The notes beneath the pieces are model-generated. The model saw nothing but the letters and a program-made list of their open reading frames with translations, was not told the origin of the DNA and did not search any database. Positions 1 to 10,639 of a stretch of DNA of 64,000 nucleotides are shown in pieces. This DNA comes from Obelidium mucronatum (taxonomy: Eukaryota; Chytridiomycota; Chytridiomycetes; Chytridiales; Chytriomycetaceae). A program made the position numbers and the translations under genes. Where the stretch lies: contig JAIVFH010000019.1 in assembly GCA_025765595.1 (NCBI GenBank), positions 338,533-402,532 on the forward strand, given 5' to 3'. The first letter of the stretch is position 1. Every line of letters begins with the position of its first letter.

Positions 1-1032
1 CGCATTGAACACGTTTAATGCGAGAAAATAGAAATAAATCAGAGTAAACTGTTAATTGGATCTGGATTGAATCAACAGGAAACTTTGTTTGCATTGGCAT
101 TGCGTGCGAATTAAATGAAATGCTGACTTCGCGCGAACACACAAAAAAATCGTCCGAAAACAGTGCGGTGGGAGTAGCAGTGGTATCAATGATGGAAACC
201 GCTCTTTGGTGCTGTTATTAGCGGTAAAAATGACGCGGTTTTGGGTGTTCTGAGTGATTCCCAAAAAAGTAACATTCAACGTTTATAGGTTTCACCAATT
301 AACAAGTGAGAAAAAGAGTATGCGTCAAGCTGGCAATAGTGCAGAGGCCAACGACACGTGAATTGCCCTTTGGAATGATATCATTGCACCAAGTTCCGAG
401 AAGAGCAGGGAGTAAAAAAAATTTTGCGATATTGGGATGGGCAAGTGGTGCATATTAAATTTAGCTTTCACACTAAATAGAACAGATACTACATTTGATC
501 TTAGCCTTAATGGCTTGAGGGATCGTGGTTTTTGCTTGGAGACAACGTCTACTCAATTTATCTATTTTCTGAAGGTGTGGCGCAGTTATGGCCAGTCCGC
601 CCAGGACCGCTGACTGCGGACTGTGAAACTGTAAACTTTATTTGTTGATAAATGAAATCCTGATTTTTGGAATTTGGAAACGTCATCAACTCACTATTAT
701 TAGCTGTACTTTCCTCATTTGAATCACTGCATGCACATAGCAACTCGACAGTAATAGATAACTGTCACTATTGCCTTGAATTCTTTTCATCTGCTTCTAG
801 TCTTCTGCTTTAGAGGGGAGCACTTTGTATCTTTTGGGCAACTCCTTGTGAAATAGTCAAAACGCAATGCTCAGTTTTGTCGAAGAAATGTGAGACCTCT
901 TTGGTCGGCCAAGCCTTCATTTGAATCTGTGTAACCCTCTTAAGTCTGGGTATGTTAGCATCAGAAATATCCGTCACTTGGAAAATTTGTTGTATTGCAT
1001 CATAAAATTTTTTGACACTTTCATGTATCGTA
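1..1032. other. Upstream intergenic, nothing recognised
   Basis: AT-rich sequence with only short open frames that show no family resemblance, no periodic codon bias and no splice-consistent extension. I see no gene, repeat array or RNA here. Confidence 0.5.
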
Positions 1033-1114
1033 GGGCAGATGGCCGAGCGGTCTAAGGCGTCACGTTAAGGCCGTGATCTATTCGTAGGCGTGGGTTCGAA
1101 TCCCACTCTGCTCA
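1033..1114 (+). tRNA. tRNA-Leu (anticodon AAG)
   Basis: An 82-nt cloverleaf can be folded by eye. The acceptor stem is GGGCAGA with TCTGCTC (one G-T pair) and the discriminator is A at 1114. The D-arm holds GCCGAGCGGTCTAAGGC, the A-box type found in class II tRNAs. The anticodon stem is TCACG/CGTGA with loop TTAAGGC, giving anticodon AAG, which reads CUU (Leu). A long variable arm typical of Leu precedes the T-arm GTGGG-TTCGAAT-CCCAC. No intron is present. CCA is not encoded, as expected in a eukaryote. Confidence 0.93.
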
Positions 1115-1126
1115 CTCCTGGTGTTG

Positions 1127-1130
1127 TTTT
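1127..1130 (+). terminator. Pol III T4 terminator of tRNA-Leu
   Basis: TTTT lies 12 nt after the last tRNA base. This is the minimal RNA polymerase III terminator. Confidence 0.6.
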
Positions 1131-2064
1131 AAGGGGGTATGAGTGTTTTAATGTGGCATCAGTGTCGTAGTATGGAACCGTGTTTAACTTGTTCACGGTC
1201 ATTCCGAACTTTGCCCCCTTACACACACACACGCACACTGACAGCACAAACACTAATCTTTCCCAAGAGAAATTAAAACCAATGTTGCAGATTATAAAAG
1301 TTTTTATATATATATTTTTTTTATTGCAAACCACAAACAATTCCTTGAACTAAACAACTTCTTATCCACAAATATTTCCAACGCCAGAGGATTCTGGACA
1401 AGTATCTTGTTTTATTCCCCAAAAACAAAGTGTGAGTTTCCAGGCGTGTTATATCTGGATGGACGGCACTCAACCTCTGAAATGTTTGAGAAACCCTAAT
1501 TGATGAAACAAAACCTTAGTCTCGATGCCATCCCCCCGCCACCACAATCCGGGACAGACTTTTTTCCATGCCACTTTTTACCATTTCTTTCTAGATTGAG
1601 GGCTTTGCAAAGCAAGTTTGTTGCGCCTGCGCCGATGCGAGCCTGCCGCCTGCAAAAATTATCTGGAATCACCGGTGACGTCAGCGTTGCGTGGTGCCGA
1701 GTAACACGACTCGATGATTAATTAATGGGGCTCTTTCCGTAGGAAGCGGCATCTCGGCAGAATGTGAATTTATTCTGGGAGTTGAACTATCTAATTGCTC
1801 ACTGATCTGGCAAAAGGGTTTCTTGAGAAATGTTAAAAACAAAGTTTGCTGTTTGGGAAGCGTCAATTGGAATGCAATGAAGGAGGAATAAAAGAGAATA
1901 AATGATTATACACTGATGAAACAAAATGAATACAGAAATAAAACGGAATTTCAAACTGGTAAATAATACAAACTTTTAATCCTGAGCATAAAACAAAGCT
2001 TGTCTGTGTGGGGCGTCATTTTAATGTCAAATTCACTTTTTTAATTTCAAAAAAAAAAAAAAAA
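1131..2064. other. Intergenic between tRNA-Leu and the PQ-loop gene
   Basis: Contains a short CA-rich run near 1220-1240 and a long A run (about 2049-2065) directly before the ATG of the next gene. The open frames at 1065-1340 and 1500-1721 look like chance ORFs; the first reads through the antisense of the tRNA. Confidence 0.5.
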
Positions 2065-3551
2065 ATGGAAATTGTCTTTGAGCCAAGCGTCTGTTTCCCA
2101 TCGAGTCTCAACACTGCTCCATCGTATCTGTCGCTCTTTCTGAAGCTACAAGTCGAAACAGTCGATCCAGGCCGTCTTGGGCTTGGTCTCTTTATCATCT
2201 GTGGACTAGTCATCTCATATCTACCACAGGTACCTTATCTGTTGCCTCCCAACTATACCCGAAGAAAAAAAATGATGCCAACAAACCAAAAAAAAAACCC
2301 ATCAGTTCTCGAAAATCATTTCGTTGAAATCGTCGCGCGGTATTTCCCCCACGTTCTTATTGATTGGTGCTGTCGGTGGTGCTGCTGGGCTCGCGAATAT
2401 TGTGCTTCTCCAGGCTTCTTTGGTGAATTTTTTTCATTATTTGTTAAACATGCGCCGCCATGCACGCGGGCACACACGTTTTTCTGGCGGTCGCACATAT
2501 GTATGCTGGGTGGTTCCAGATTTCTAATATCTGTTTTGTATTCCTTTTTCTTTTTTGGCTGGTGTTTTTTTAGGTTAAATGCTGTTTTACTGATGCAAGT
2601 ATAACCTCTCCCACTTGTTATCGCATTATCGCCAGGCGGCTGTGGATTCTTGCTAAATACAACAAACAAAAAAATTTAAGTGGTCACCCTTGATGTGTTT
2701 CGAAAATACCCTTGGTTTAACTCAAGTAACTGTGCAAGTCCTATGTTTCTGGGTTTTGTTGAGTGCTAAATTTTAAGAGAGTTTTTTTTTTTTTTTTACC
2801 CGTTGTTCTAAACTTTCTTCCCCCTTCGAACCAAAAATCAAACCAAAAAAAAAAAACAAGCCTGTTTCTATTCATTTTGTATTTCCCACGGCATCCAATA
2901 GATCCAGCAAATATCGAAGACGCGGTAGAATCGCCACCTGTTGAAGACGAGACAAATACTCAAGAAACAACACAAACCGCATATATCCAAGCACTGAAAC
3001 TCGTGAATGTTATTATTCTGACGGTGTTATCGTTTGCATTGATTACTGCGGTCACTCTGTATCTTCCGCCCGGGTGGTCCGTCTTTGTGGCTACTGTGTT
3101 TGGAATTTTTAGTGGATTGAGTTCTTTTGTCTTGTATCTGCCGCAGATTGTGGAAACTGTAAAGATTAAGGTTGGTGTAATTCTAAACCGGTTCCTATGA
3201 ATCATCTTTCTCTAACGCCACAACAAAAAAACATAATCAAAGGCCGTAGGAGCAGTCAGTATTCCGACATTGATGATGATGATTCCAGGTATGAAAAAAA
3301 AGAGTTTTGAAGATACTTTTCAGTGTTGCATCATGGCTGACTCTGATGTTTTGCTTGCAGGAAACTTTTTGTTTGCACTTTCCTTGTTTTTGGCGCCTGG
3401 TGCCAACGTGACTTCCTATGCGCCCATGATTATCACGGGATTGTTGCAGATTGTGTTGCTGGCCTTGTGTTTGCATTACAGCAAGTTGAATCCAGTCGGG
3501 GTGGTGGCTCAAGATGGTGTCGGCGAAGAGAATGAAAGACTTTTGGAGTAA
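2065..3551 (+). CDS. PQ-loop repeat membrane protein, six exons
   Basis: Exons that keep frame are 2065-2229, 2306-2422, 2681-2757, 2861-3170, 3243-3288 and 3361-3551, giving about 301 aa. All introns are GT-AG. The first PQ-loop is split by intron 1 (ISYLPQ then FSKIISLKSSRGISP, followed by FLLIGAVGGAAGLANIVLLQ). The second PQ-loop is in exon 4 (SFVLYLPQIVETVKIK) and is completed by VGAVSIPTLMMMIPG in exon 5. Several hydrophobic helices surround the two motifs, and the C-terminus ends in a short acidic tail. This matches the fungal PQ-loop family, which includes vacuolar cationic amino-acid exporters; the substrate cannot be told here. The ATG follows a long A run. Intron 2 (258 bp) is unusually long for this window and its acceptor was chosen by protein fit. 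Confidence 0.82.
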
Positions 3552-3905
3552 AAAACCGGAACTCAAGTCGAACGTGTCTTCAATTCTCAAAATATCGTAT
3601 TTATATCTATGTTTTTTTTTGTTTCATCCCTCGGCTGTTTTTTTTTGATAATTATAGCATAAAGTATATATTGTATTATTCAGATGTCTCGATATTTTCC
3701 AATAACTAGGACCCAGGCGGACGTAATGTCAAAAGTAGAGAGGGGGGAGCGCTTGAACCTGAGCGCTGAGAGAAAAAAAATTAAATTTTTTCTGACGTCA
3801 TTTTTGAGTGTTTTTTGAGTGTGGCGAAGGACCCACGATTTTCCGTACTAAAACATAAAAAGAAAGAAAGAACAAGGAGAAATGAAAAAAAAGAAAGAAG
3901 GAATA

Positions 3906-5690
3906 ATGGACGAGCAGCAGCTGCACCGCGCGCATGCAGAGATCGCGCGCACGAACGCGCAGCGGCCGCTCCTGTGTCCGACGCCGGTGGAGCTCGGCGA
4001 CGGCCTCGTGCTGCGGCGCGCGACGGCGGCCGACGGGGCGGCGCTCGCGGCGTTCAACGCGCAGCAGCACTTTGCGGCGGTCGGGCGCGCGACGGCAGAC
4101 GCGTTCGGCGCGGCGGCGCGCCACCCGACGCTCGACGCGCGCTGCTTCACAGTCGCCGCCGCGGCAGACAGCGGCCGCATCGTGTCGGCCGTGTACAGCG
4201 TGCCGCAGCTGTGGCTGTACGCCGGCGCCGTGCCGCTGGTCGCGCTGCGCCCGGAGGCTGTCGGCACCGCCGCCGACTTCCGCGGCCGCGCGCTCGTCGC
4301 GAAGCACCTGGACGCGCACCGCCGGTGGGCGCACGCGCTGGGCGCCGCCGTGCTGTTTATCGGCGGCATGCCGCAGTACTACGCGCGCTTCGGGTACGAC
4401 TTGTGTCCGCCGCGCATGGGCGGCAGGTGCGGAACAAAAGCGAGCGTCGCATCGGCGATTCAAGCGCGGCAGAAGCGATTGCTCGAGCTTGAACAACAAG
4501 GCCCGGACAGCGACAAGAACGCGGTAAAAGACCTTGCGTTTCGGAGAGGCGCTGCTGCAGACGCATCTTTCTTGACTAGATTGGTGAGGCGGAATTCAAG
4601 GCGGCGCGACCTGGGGATTTGGACAGATTTCCCGGAATCGTATTGGGTTGATTTATTTGAGGGGCGACAAGCGGGGAGTTTTTCGGCAAATGATGTGTTT
4701 GTGTTGGAGGCGAGTGTCGATGCAGGTTCTTCTGTTGCAGCTGCGTTTCGTGTTGCTAGTGGCAGTGGCGGAGACAAAGGAGAACAAGACATCAAAGACA
4801 TCATCAAAGGGGACGATATCATCAAAATTCCAGTTGGATTCGTTCAAATCTGTAATCTGGGTGGATATGTCAGCATGTTTGAGTTGGACGATAGCCTGGA
4901 AGACTTGAGCGTGTCATGGACAGATGCCACCACAGTTCTTTTTGAATGGCTTCAAGAGTATGAGTTGAAATACAAGGCTGAAAAGAAGAAGCTGTTTGAT
5001 GCACCTTTTGAGATTGAAGACAAGGGGGGTATTGAAGGACTTGTGGGAGGAGACGAGTCTACTTCCGATGCTGCTACCACAGAACCTACTACTTCTACAA
5101 CCACAACAACTACTACAACAACCACTACAGCTACAACTGCATCACAACCACCAGAATCAGAACCAAAACTCCCAGACGACTGGACATTCCAACTCTTTCT
5201 CGGCGACACCCACCCATGCTACAAATCAATCGCAACCCCCACAGTCCTCCCGATAATACAAAAGCCCTTCTACTGGTTCACTCAAATCACGCACCTCCCG
5301 ACATTCCTCCAAAAAATCACCCCCGTGCTGAACGATCGGTTACACGCGTCCATCACATTCACGAAACTGACTGCAAAGCTGGCCATCATGTTTAGCGCAT
5401 ACAGTGCGGCTGGGGCTGCGATTCTGGACATTAAGAATGGGAAAGTTGTGCACGTTTCGGAGGGAAAGGAAGGGTGGACGAAGGCTGACTTGGTGAAGGA
5501 CGCGGGGGGTGCATCTTCGTTGCTTGTTGCTTTGTGCCATGGAACGAGTTGGATGAGGATGGTGTTGGGGCATAGGACGGCGAGTGAGATTCAAGAGAAT
5601 GGGGATTTGATGGGTGGGGCGGTTGCTGTGCAAGTGTTGGAGGCTTTGTTCCCAAGGATGAAGGTGGATGCGATTGTAGGAATGGATTGA
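3906..5690 (+). CDS. GNAT-type N-acetyltransferase with C-terminal SCP2-like region
   Basis: A single exon of 594 aa from the ATG at 3906; an ATG at 3882 in frame would add eight Lys-rich residues. The N-terminal part (LRRATAADGAALAAFN, later TAADFRGRALVAKH and GGMPQYYARFGYD) has the order of GNAT motifs seen in Eis-like or enhanced-intracellular-survival-type acetyltransferases. The acetyl-CoA loop reads FRGRAL rather than the canonical R/Q-x-x-G-x-G/A. A Thr repeat encoded near 5090-5140 separates the halves. The C-terminal end (SAYSAAGAAILDIKNGKVVH) resembles SCP2/sterol-carrier folds by pattern only. The first 500 bp are extremely GC-rich with GC-ending codons, and the rest is not. The substrate is unknown. 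Confidence 0.7.
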   Translation: MDEQQLHRAHAEIARTNAQRPLLCPTPVELGDGLVLRRATAADGAALAAFNAQQHFAAVGRATADAFGAAARHPTLDARCFTVAAAADSGRIVSAVYSVPQLWLYAGAVPLVALRPEAVGTAADFRGRALVAKHLDAHRRWAHALGAAVLFIGGMPQYYARFGYDLCPPRMGGRCGTKASVASAIQARQKRLLELEQQGPDSDKNAVKDLAFRRGAAADASFLTRLVRRNSRRRDLGIWTDFPESYWVDLFEGRQAGSFSANDVFVLEASVDAGSSVAAAFRVASGSGGDKGEQDIKDIIKGDDIIKIPVGFVQICNLGGYVSMFELDDSLEDLSVSWTDATTVLFEWLQEYELKYKAEKKKLFDAPFEIEDKGGIEGLVGGDESTSDAATTEPTTSTTTTTTTTTTTATTASQPPESEPKLPDDWTFQLFLGDTHPCYKSIATPTVLPIIQKPFYWFTQITHLPTFLQKITPVLNDRLHASITFTKLTAKLAIMFSAYSAAGAAILDIKNGKVVHVSEGKEGWTKADLVKDAGGASSLLVALCHGTSWMRMVLGHRTASEIQENGDLMGGAVAVQVLEALFPRMKVDAIVGMD

Positions 5691-5709
5691 TTGATTGATT
5701 GATTGATTG
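5686..5709. repeat. (ATTG)n microsatellite at stop codon
   Basis: Six tandem ATTG units overlap the TGA stop of the GNAT gene (5688-5690). Confidence 0.9.
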
Positions 5710-5893
5710 TTGGGTTTTAGTTTTGTCTTTCTTTTTTGCCCGTGCAATAAAATTCTTTTGATAAGTGGAATCATTTTGCCTTCTTTATTGATTCTACATT
5801 GCGTCCTAAAATCGCGTGCTTCTTTGAAAAAAAATTTTGGCGGCCAAAAGCCCACTTTAAAACTACTCTTTTTTAAAGATTGAAAAATTCAAG

Positions 5894-6523
5894 ATGAACA
5901 CAACGTGTCTTTTGTTGGGAAGTCTTTTGATCGCATCGGCATATGCTCTACAAAACCAAGCCATTGTATTTGGTGGGTTGCTCTCGCCTTCTGACTTGAG
6001 CTTTGATTACAATTCTGACTTTTTTTTGATCACACTTTACCAGGCAGCGACACGCCATCCGCCGCAGCGGCTATTGCCGGCCTCAAGCAATACAATGTGC
6101 CGTACGTGTCCTATGATACCGCTGCCAGCGTTGCCTCGCCCACCCTGCCTCTCTATGATACGACATCCACTGCCAACTTTTCAATGATTATCCTCGGCAG
6201 TGGAATCCTTGCATTCAGCGCTTCCCAGTGGACGCAGCTGTTTGACTACCAAGAAACCTCAGGCGCCCGTCTCGTTGCGCTCTACGACGAACCCGGCAAG
6301 GGCGCTTCCGTCTCTTACACATCCAGCATCTCTTCATCCAGCGGAAGCTTTTCGGTCTCTCCCATCATAGGAAATAACAATGGCATTGCAACGACTGCGG
6401 CAGGACTTCCAGTCTCGTATTCAGTTTCACTTGATGGGTGAGTCCGCAAAAAAAAAAAAAAAAAATTAAAGATGAATATTGAAAATTTGAAATCTCCATC
6501 TTTGCAAAAATTATAGCATGGGG
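5894..6523 (+). pseudogene. Agd3-like gene, 5' part (signal peptide and first module half)
   Basis: Exon 1 (5894-5972) encodes the signal peptide and QNQAIVFG; intron 5973-6043 follows. Exon 2 (6044-6437) encodes the half-module with NFSMIILGSGILAFSASQW and YQETSGARLVALYDEPG. Intron 6438-6516 starts GTGAGT and ends TTATAG. The seven bases 6517-6523 are the start of exon 3, cut by the copia LTR. TGGGG (6519-6523) is the target-site duplication. Confidence 0.85.
6519..6523. other. Copia target-site duplication, left copy (TGGGG)
   Basis: TGGGG directly before the LTR is repeated directly after the right LTR at 18754-18758. Five-base duplications are usual for Ty1/copia integrases. Confidence 0.92.
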
Positions 6524-6977
6524 TGTCAGAGAATCTGCGTAGGGTCACAGGTGCGTGTAGCACTCATTTCGTAGCGAGAATAATAATCTTTACTAACACT
6601 GCGATGTCCTGTATTTATAGGGCATTGCCTCATATCTGAAACACGGGGTTGTTTCAGATCGCAAGCAGATACTCTCTAAACTACATCACCACTTATATAT
6701 GTTTACAGCGTTTATTCCAATAAAACATTCTATTACCCTTTTACTTAATTCAATCTCCAGCTACATGCGCGACCCGGCGCTATGCCTCTCTTCCAATGTT
6801 GTACGCTCCGCATTCTCTACAGACTGCGACCGCATACACATTGGCGATTGAATGTAAATACGTAAGATAATGTATTAAATAAACCAATTATACATTTATT
6901 CAGTGTTGAAACAATTAAATGACAATTCGATGTTGATTCATCAAACACAGGTTCTGGACCAGCCAGATACTCTGTCA
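6524..6977 (-). repeat. Copia 3' LTR
   Basis: 454 bp, TG...CA ends, colinear with 18300-18753. It is the 3' LTR because the element reads on the minus strand. Confidence 0.95.
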
Positions 6978-6984
6978 CTCCCCC
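6978..6984 (-). promoter_or_regulatory. Polypurine tract of the copia element
   Basis: On the minus strand GGGGGAG lies immediately before the 3' LTR, the expected priming site for plus-strand DNA synthesis. Confidence 0.8.
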
Positions 6985-7152
6985 ATGACATCAGCGTCGG
7001 GTAAGTTGTCATCCAATTTAATAGAATATCCTCAGTGATCGATCACAGGCCACCATGGCGCCGTGCGTGCGAGGGACTCGAACCCAGCTGCGATCATGAA
7101 CTCAAAATGTCAAAAACAATAACGTCAAAACACACGAAATAGTTCATCACTT

Positions 7153-9192
7153 TTATTCATCAGCATCGATTGGATATATCGCGAGGTGAGCTTTGTCCTT
7201 TTGACCATCTCTTAGTTCCGAGAGTCGTCTCATCCCCAACAACTCCAACAGTTTCCAATGTTGAGGCGCAGGAAGAGCTTTCGTCAAAACATCCGCTATC
7301 ATCAAATCAGTCGGACAATATATGAGTCGAATAGTCCCATTGTCTACGCTTTCACGTATGTAGTGGTTCTTGACTTCCATATGTTTAATCCTCGCATGAT
7401 GTATAGGATTCACCGCTATTGCAATAACCGCTTGATTGTCCTGTTGCATTACCGTAGGTTCATCCAATTTAAATCCTAACTCCCTAAAGAAGTCTCGAAT
7501 CCAGGATCCCTCTTTGGTACCTTCAACCAGTGCAATCAATTCAGCCTCGCATGAAGACAATGCTACCGTCGGTTGCTTCTTGGAGAACCAGATAATCGGG
7601 GCGCCAAATACCATGAATACGTATCCGGATCGAGACTTTCTGTCATCTTCCATAGCATGACTGGCATCAGTATAGCCCATTGGTTTCATACCTTCAGGTA
7701 AATCAATCGGTTCCATGTTTAGTAACTCATCAGTATTTGACATGTATACCACAGATTCGATTCCTTTACTTTTGAAGAATGTTATACCCAAGTCTACAGT
7801 GAATCGCAAGTACTTCAAAATGCGTATCGCTGCACTCCAGTCGCACTCGCGTGAGTCTCTCTGGAATTGTGCCAACATATTTACTGAATATTGAATATCA
7901 GGACGCGATTGAGTCGACAAGTAGATCAGCTTTGCAATTAAGCTAGCGTAGTCTGTTGCTTTCTCCCCCGAAAGCTGAACGCTTTTCGGATCGTGCTCCC
8001 AATTTACCGCCATTGGAGTAGTTCTCCATTTGTCTTCAGGTAAGTCCCAAACAAAAAACTCCTTCAACAATGCAGTTATATACTGTACTTGTCCCAACCA
8101 CTTCGCGTCACCACAATCTTCAATTTGAATTTTGAGGATCCATTGCGCATCTCCCATATCTTTGATCTTGAATCGTTTACCAATATCAATTTTTAGGGTC
8201 GCAATCGCTTGTCGGTCAGAACTCGCTATCAACACATCATCTACATAAATCAAAACGATCACCAAGTTTTTCGATGTAGGATCAATTTTAAGAAATGTGC
8301 AAGCGTCTGATTTTAACTGCGTAAAACCCAATCCTAGGAAATAATCGCGTAGAACTTTATACCATTCGCGTCCAGCTTGGTGTAAACCATAAAGGCTTTT
8401 TACTAGCTTCGCTACTTTTGGAGTTCCATCAGGTTCGTATTTTTCAAACCCTTGCGGCATTTTCATATAATTGGTTTCAGTCAGCGTTCCATATAGAAAT
8501 GCTGTCTCGACGTCAAGTTGCTCAATATGTAAGTTCAACATGGCGCTCATAGCAATTAAAAATCGAATTATTTTAGTTTTCACTACTGGAGAATGGGTTT
8601 CTGTGTAATCATGGTCTTTTACTTGACTGGATCCAACAGCAACCAGACGCGCCTTGAATCGCTCAATCATACCTAGCGGGTCAGTTTTATAATCAAACAC
8701 CCATTTGGAACTGATGGCTTTCCGTCCTGGCGGTAAGGTTTCTTCTTCCCATACTTCATGTTTTAATAGCGATTCCATTTCAACCAACATCGCCCTTTTA
8801 AAATATGCAGCAAAACGACCTTCCATCGCTTCTCGCACACTTTTAGGAGCTCTTGGTGCTTCTGAAATGTGAGTCTTCTCGGTAGGTATATGACTCTCAG
8901 CGGCTGTTGACCAGTCTATATCGAGTTTTCCCTTCCGAGCGCTATTTACACGTTGACTAATGGTTTTATATTTTTCATCTAGTCTCTCCATTTTCTCATC
9001 GAGTTTGCGATTTAATTTATCAGCTTCTTGATTCAAGTTCTTGAGTAAGTTAGGATGTGGAGTCCTACCATCTCGCTCAAATTCTTCCTTCAATATAGAT
9101 AGCCTGATAAATTCATCAGATAGGCCCGCAATTTCGCTTGTCAAGCTTATCGCTTTGTTCGCAAACGTGGTGTATGCCTCATCTTCAGTCAA
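7153..9192 (-). CDS. Copia reverse transcriptase and RNase H (C-terminal pol)
   Basis: A 679-residue open frame ending at 7153. The N-terminal 120 residues are a charged linker. The copia RT signature follows: KWVFDYKTDPLG, RLVAVGSSQ, then LDVETAFLYGTL, KMPQGFE, SLYGLHQAGREW and the catalytic YVDDVLIAS. RNase H follows with GYTDASHAMEDDRKSRSGYVF and SSCEAELIALVEG near the C-terminus. The N-terminal 1312 bp of this segment (8465-9776, which includes the RT start) is the part duplicated in the adjoining array. Upstream pol continues only after that array, at 14126 and above. The native element would translate all of it as one polyprotein. Confidence 0.9.
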   Translation of the reverse strand: MTEDEAYTTFANKAISLTSEIAGLSDEFIRLSILKEEFERDGRTPHPNLLKNLNQEADKLNRKLDEKMERLDEKYKTISQRVNSARKGKLDIDWSTAAESHIPTEKTHISEAPRAPKSVREAMEGRFAAYFKRAMLVEMESLLKHEVWEEETLPPGRKAISSKWVFDYKTDPLGMIERFKARLVAVGSSQVKDHDYTETHSPVVKTKIIRFLIAMSAMLNLHIEQLDVETAFLYGTLTETNYMKMPQGFEKYEPDGTPKVAKLVKSLYGLHQAGREWYKVLRDYFLGLGFTQLKSDACTFLKIDPTSKNLVIVLIYVDDVLIASSDRQAIATLKIDIGKRFKIKDMGDAQWILKIQIEDCGDAKWLGQVQYITALLKEFFVWDLPEDKWRTTPMAVNWEHDPKSVQLSGEKATDYASLIAKLIYLSTQSRPDIQYSVNMLAQFQRDSRECDWSAAIRILKYLRFTVDLGITFFKSKGIESVVYMSNTDELLNMEPIDLPEGMKPMGYTDASHAMEDDRKSRSGYVFMVFGAPIIWFSKKQPTVALSSCEAELIALVEGTKEGSWIRDFFRELGFKLDEPTVMQQDNQAVIAIAVNPIHHARIKHMEVKNHYIRESVDNGTIRLIYCPTDLMIADVLTKALPAPQHWKLLELLGMRRLSELRDGQKDKAHLAIYPIDADE

Positions 9193-9776
9193 CCCCGACG
9201 GCAGTTTATTATCGATCTCATCTAGTGGAATTGGATGTGACAGTTATCGAGTGAGTATTAAATTCAATAATTTATACCATTTTTTTCGAATAACCCGACT
9301 TGTTCCGCTAGATGCAAGAGACTCGACATTTCTTCATTCAGTAATAGCAATTCGTTTAATTCGCTTTCATCTGATGAATACTTATGTTTTATACTTTTCG
9401 CATAATTTTTAGGTTTACGCGTTCTCAAGTTGTACTTGTTCGCGTCAATGGGTTTACTACCGCTAAGTGGGTTTAAGTCTTTATCCACTTCGGGTTCGTC
9501 CATTTCCCTATCTATTTCTTTTATTTCCTCTTCTTCATTTTCGTCGAGGTCTTATTTAATTAAGTAATTTCTTTGGTTAGAGCGTTGATAGTTTTGGACA
9601 AACAAACCTTCTCTCTCCAAGGAACCCTCTTCAGTCTCCTCCTCCAGATCACCAACTCTTCCAGTTACATCCATAGGTTTGGTAAGTGTTGTGTCTTTTG
9701 GAATATTTGTGTAGTTTTAATTATTTGCGTAGTAGTGAACAGCTACTCACCGCTTTTGTCTGGTTCAGTTTCAATT

Positions 9777-10639
9777 GCTGTCTTTTTCCACGACACCTGC
9801 CAGTGTAGCTGCAGCTGTTTCCAAGTTTTCTTCAAAGCGAGAGCAGCTCTCGTTCTTTTATCGAATTGCAGGGTGGCAAGCATCAACCCCTGGAAGTGTA
9901 AGCAACTATACAACCGCGATTTTGATTAGCTGGGTGTCGAAAGGTGCATATGGTGCTCAATCAACTCCAGTGGTGGTTCCAGCTCTTGATCAAGCGATTG
10001 TCTTTGGTATAGTTTATTTACATTTTGTAGTTGATGAGCTAAGTGATACTCGTGTTTTATGTACCAGGTAGTGAAACAGCGTCTGCAGGAGCTGCTATTC
10101 TTGCCCTTCAGTCTTACAAAATTCCATACGTCTCATACACAACAGCGGAAAGCTTGGCTTTTCCTGTATTCCTCAAACACTGCCGCGGCGGGCAACTTTT
10201 CTATGATTATACTGGGTAGTGGTATTATTGGTTTCTCGACTGCTCAATCGGCAGAACTGGGTGCATATCAAAGCCGGTATGGCGCTCGCCTTGTATCTCT
10301 CTATGACATTCCGGGTTTCGGGTCTGCGACGGGCTATACTTCAAACACTGGATCAGCGGCGGGTGTGTTCGCTGTTGTTCTGGATAGTTCATCTTTGATT
10401 GGATCTTCTGATGCTGGGTTTCTTGCCTCGTTCGCAACGTCCCTTGATACCACCCAGTAAGTAATTTTTTCTCGTCATATTTTTATTGCATCGACCTTTA
10501 TAAAAACAATTTTCCTGTTTTTAATAGATTCGGTGGAATATATCCTGGGTCCATCGTGAAAACTGCGTCTGTTGTTCCTGTCATTAATTTCAAGAACTCC
10601 GCTGGTTCCTTAACTATTGCTGCCGCTGTGTACAATTTT
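9777..10639 (+). repeat. Captured Agd3-like gene segment inside copia, copy 1
   Basis: 863 bp colinear with 19637-20499 of the genic locus (parts of exons 5 and 7, all of exon 6 and both introns). Encoded frames are identical to the genic ones. It is joined to copia pol at 9776/9777 with a 1-bp overlap and at 10639/10640 without microhomology. Confidence 0.95.

Noticed and set aside
3798..4499. Long Arg/Ala-rich open frames on both strands over the GC-rich GNAT 5' end
   Set aside because: Stop codons are rare in GC-rich DNA; only the frame continuing into the AT-richer half carries acetyltransferase motifs.
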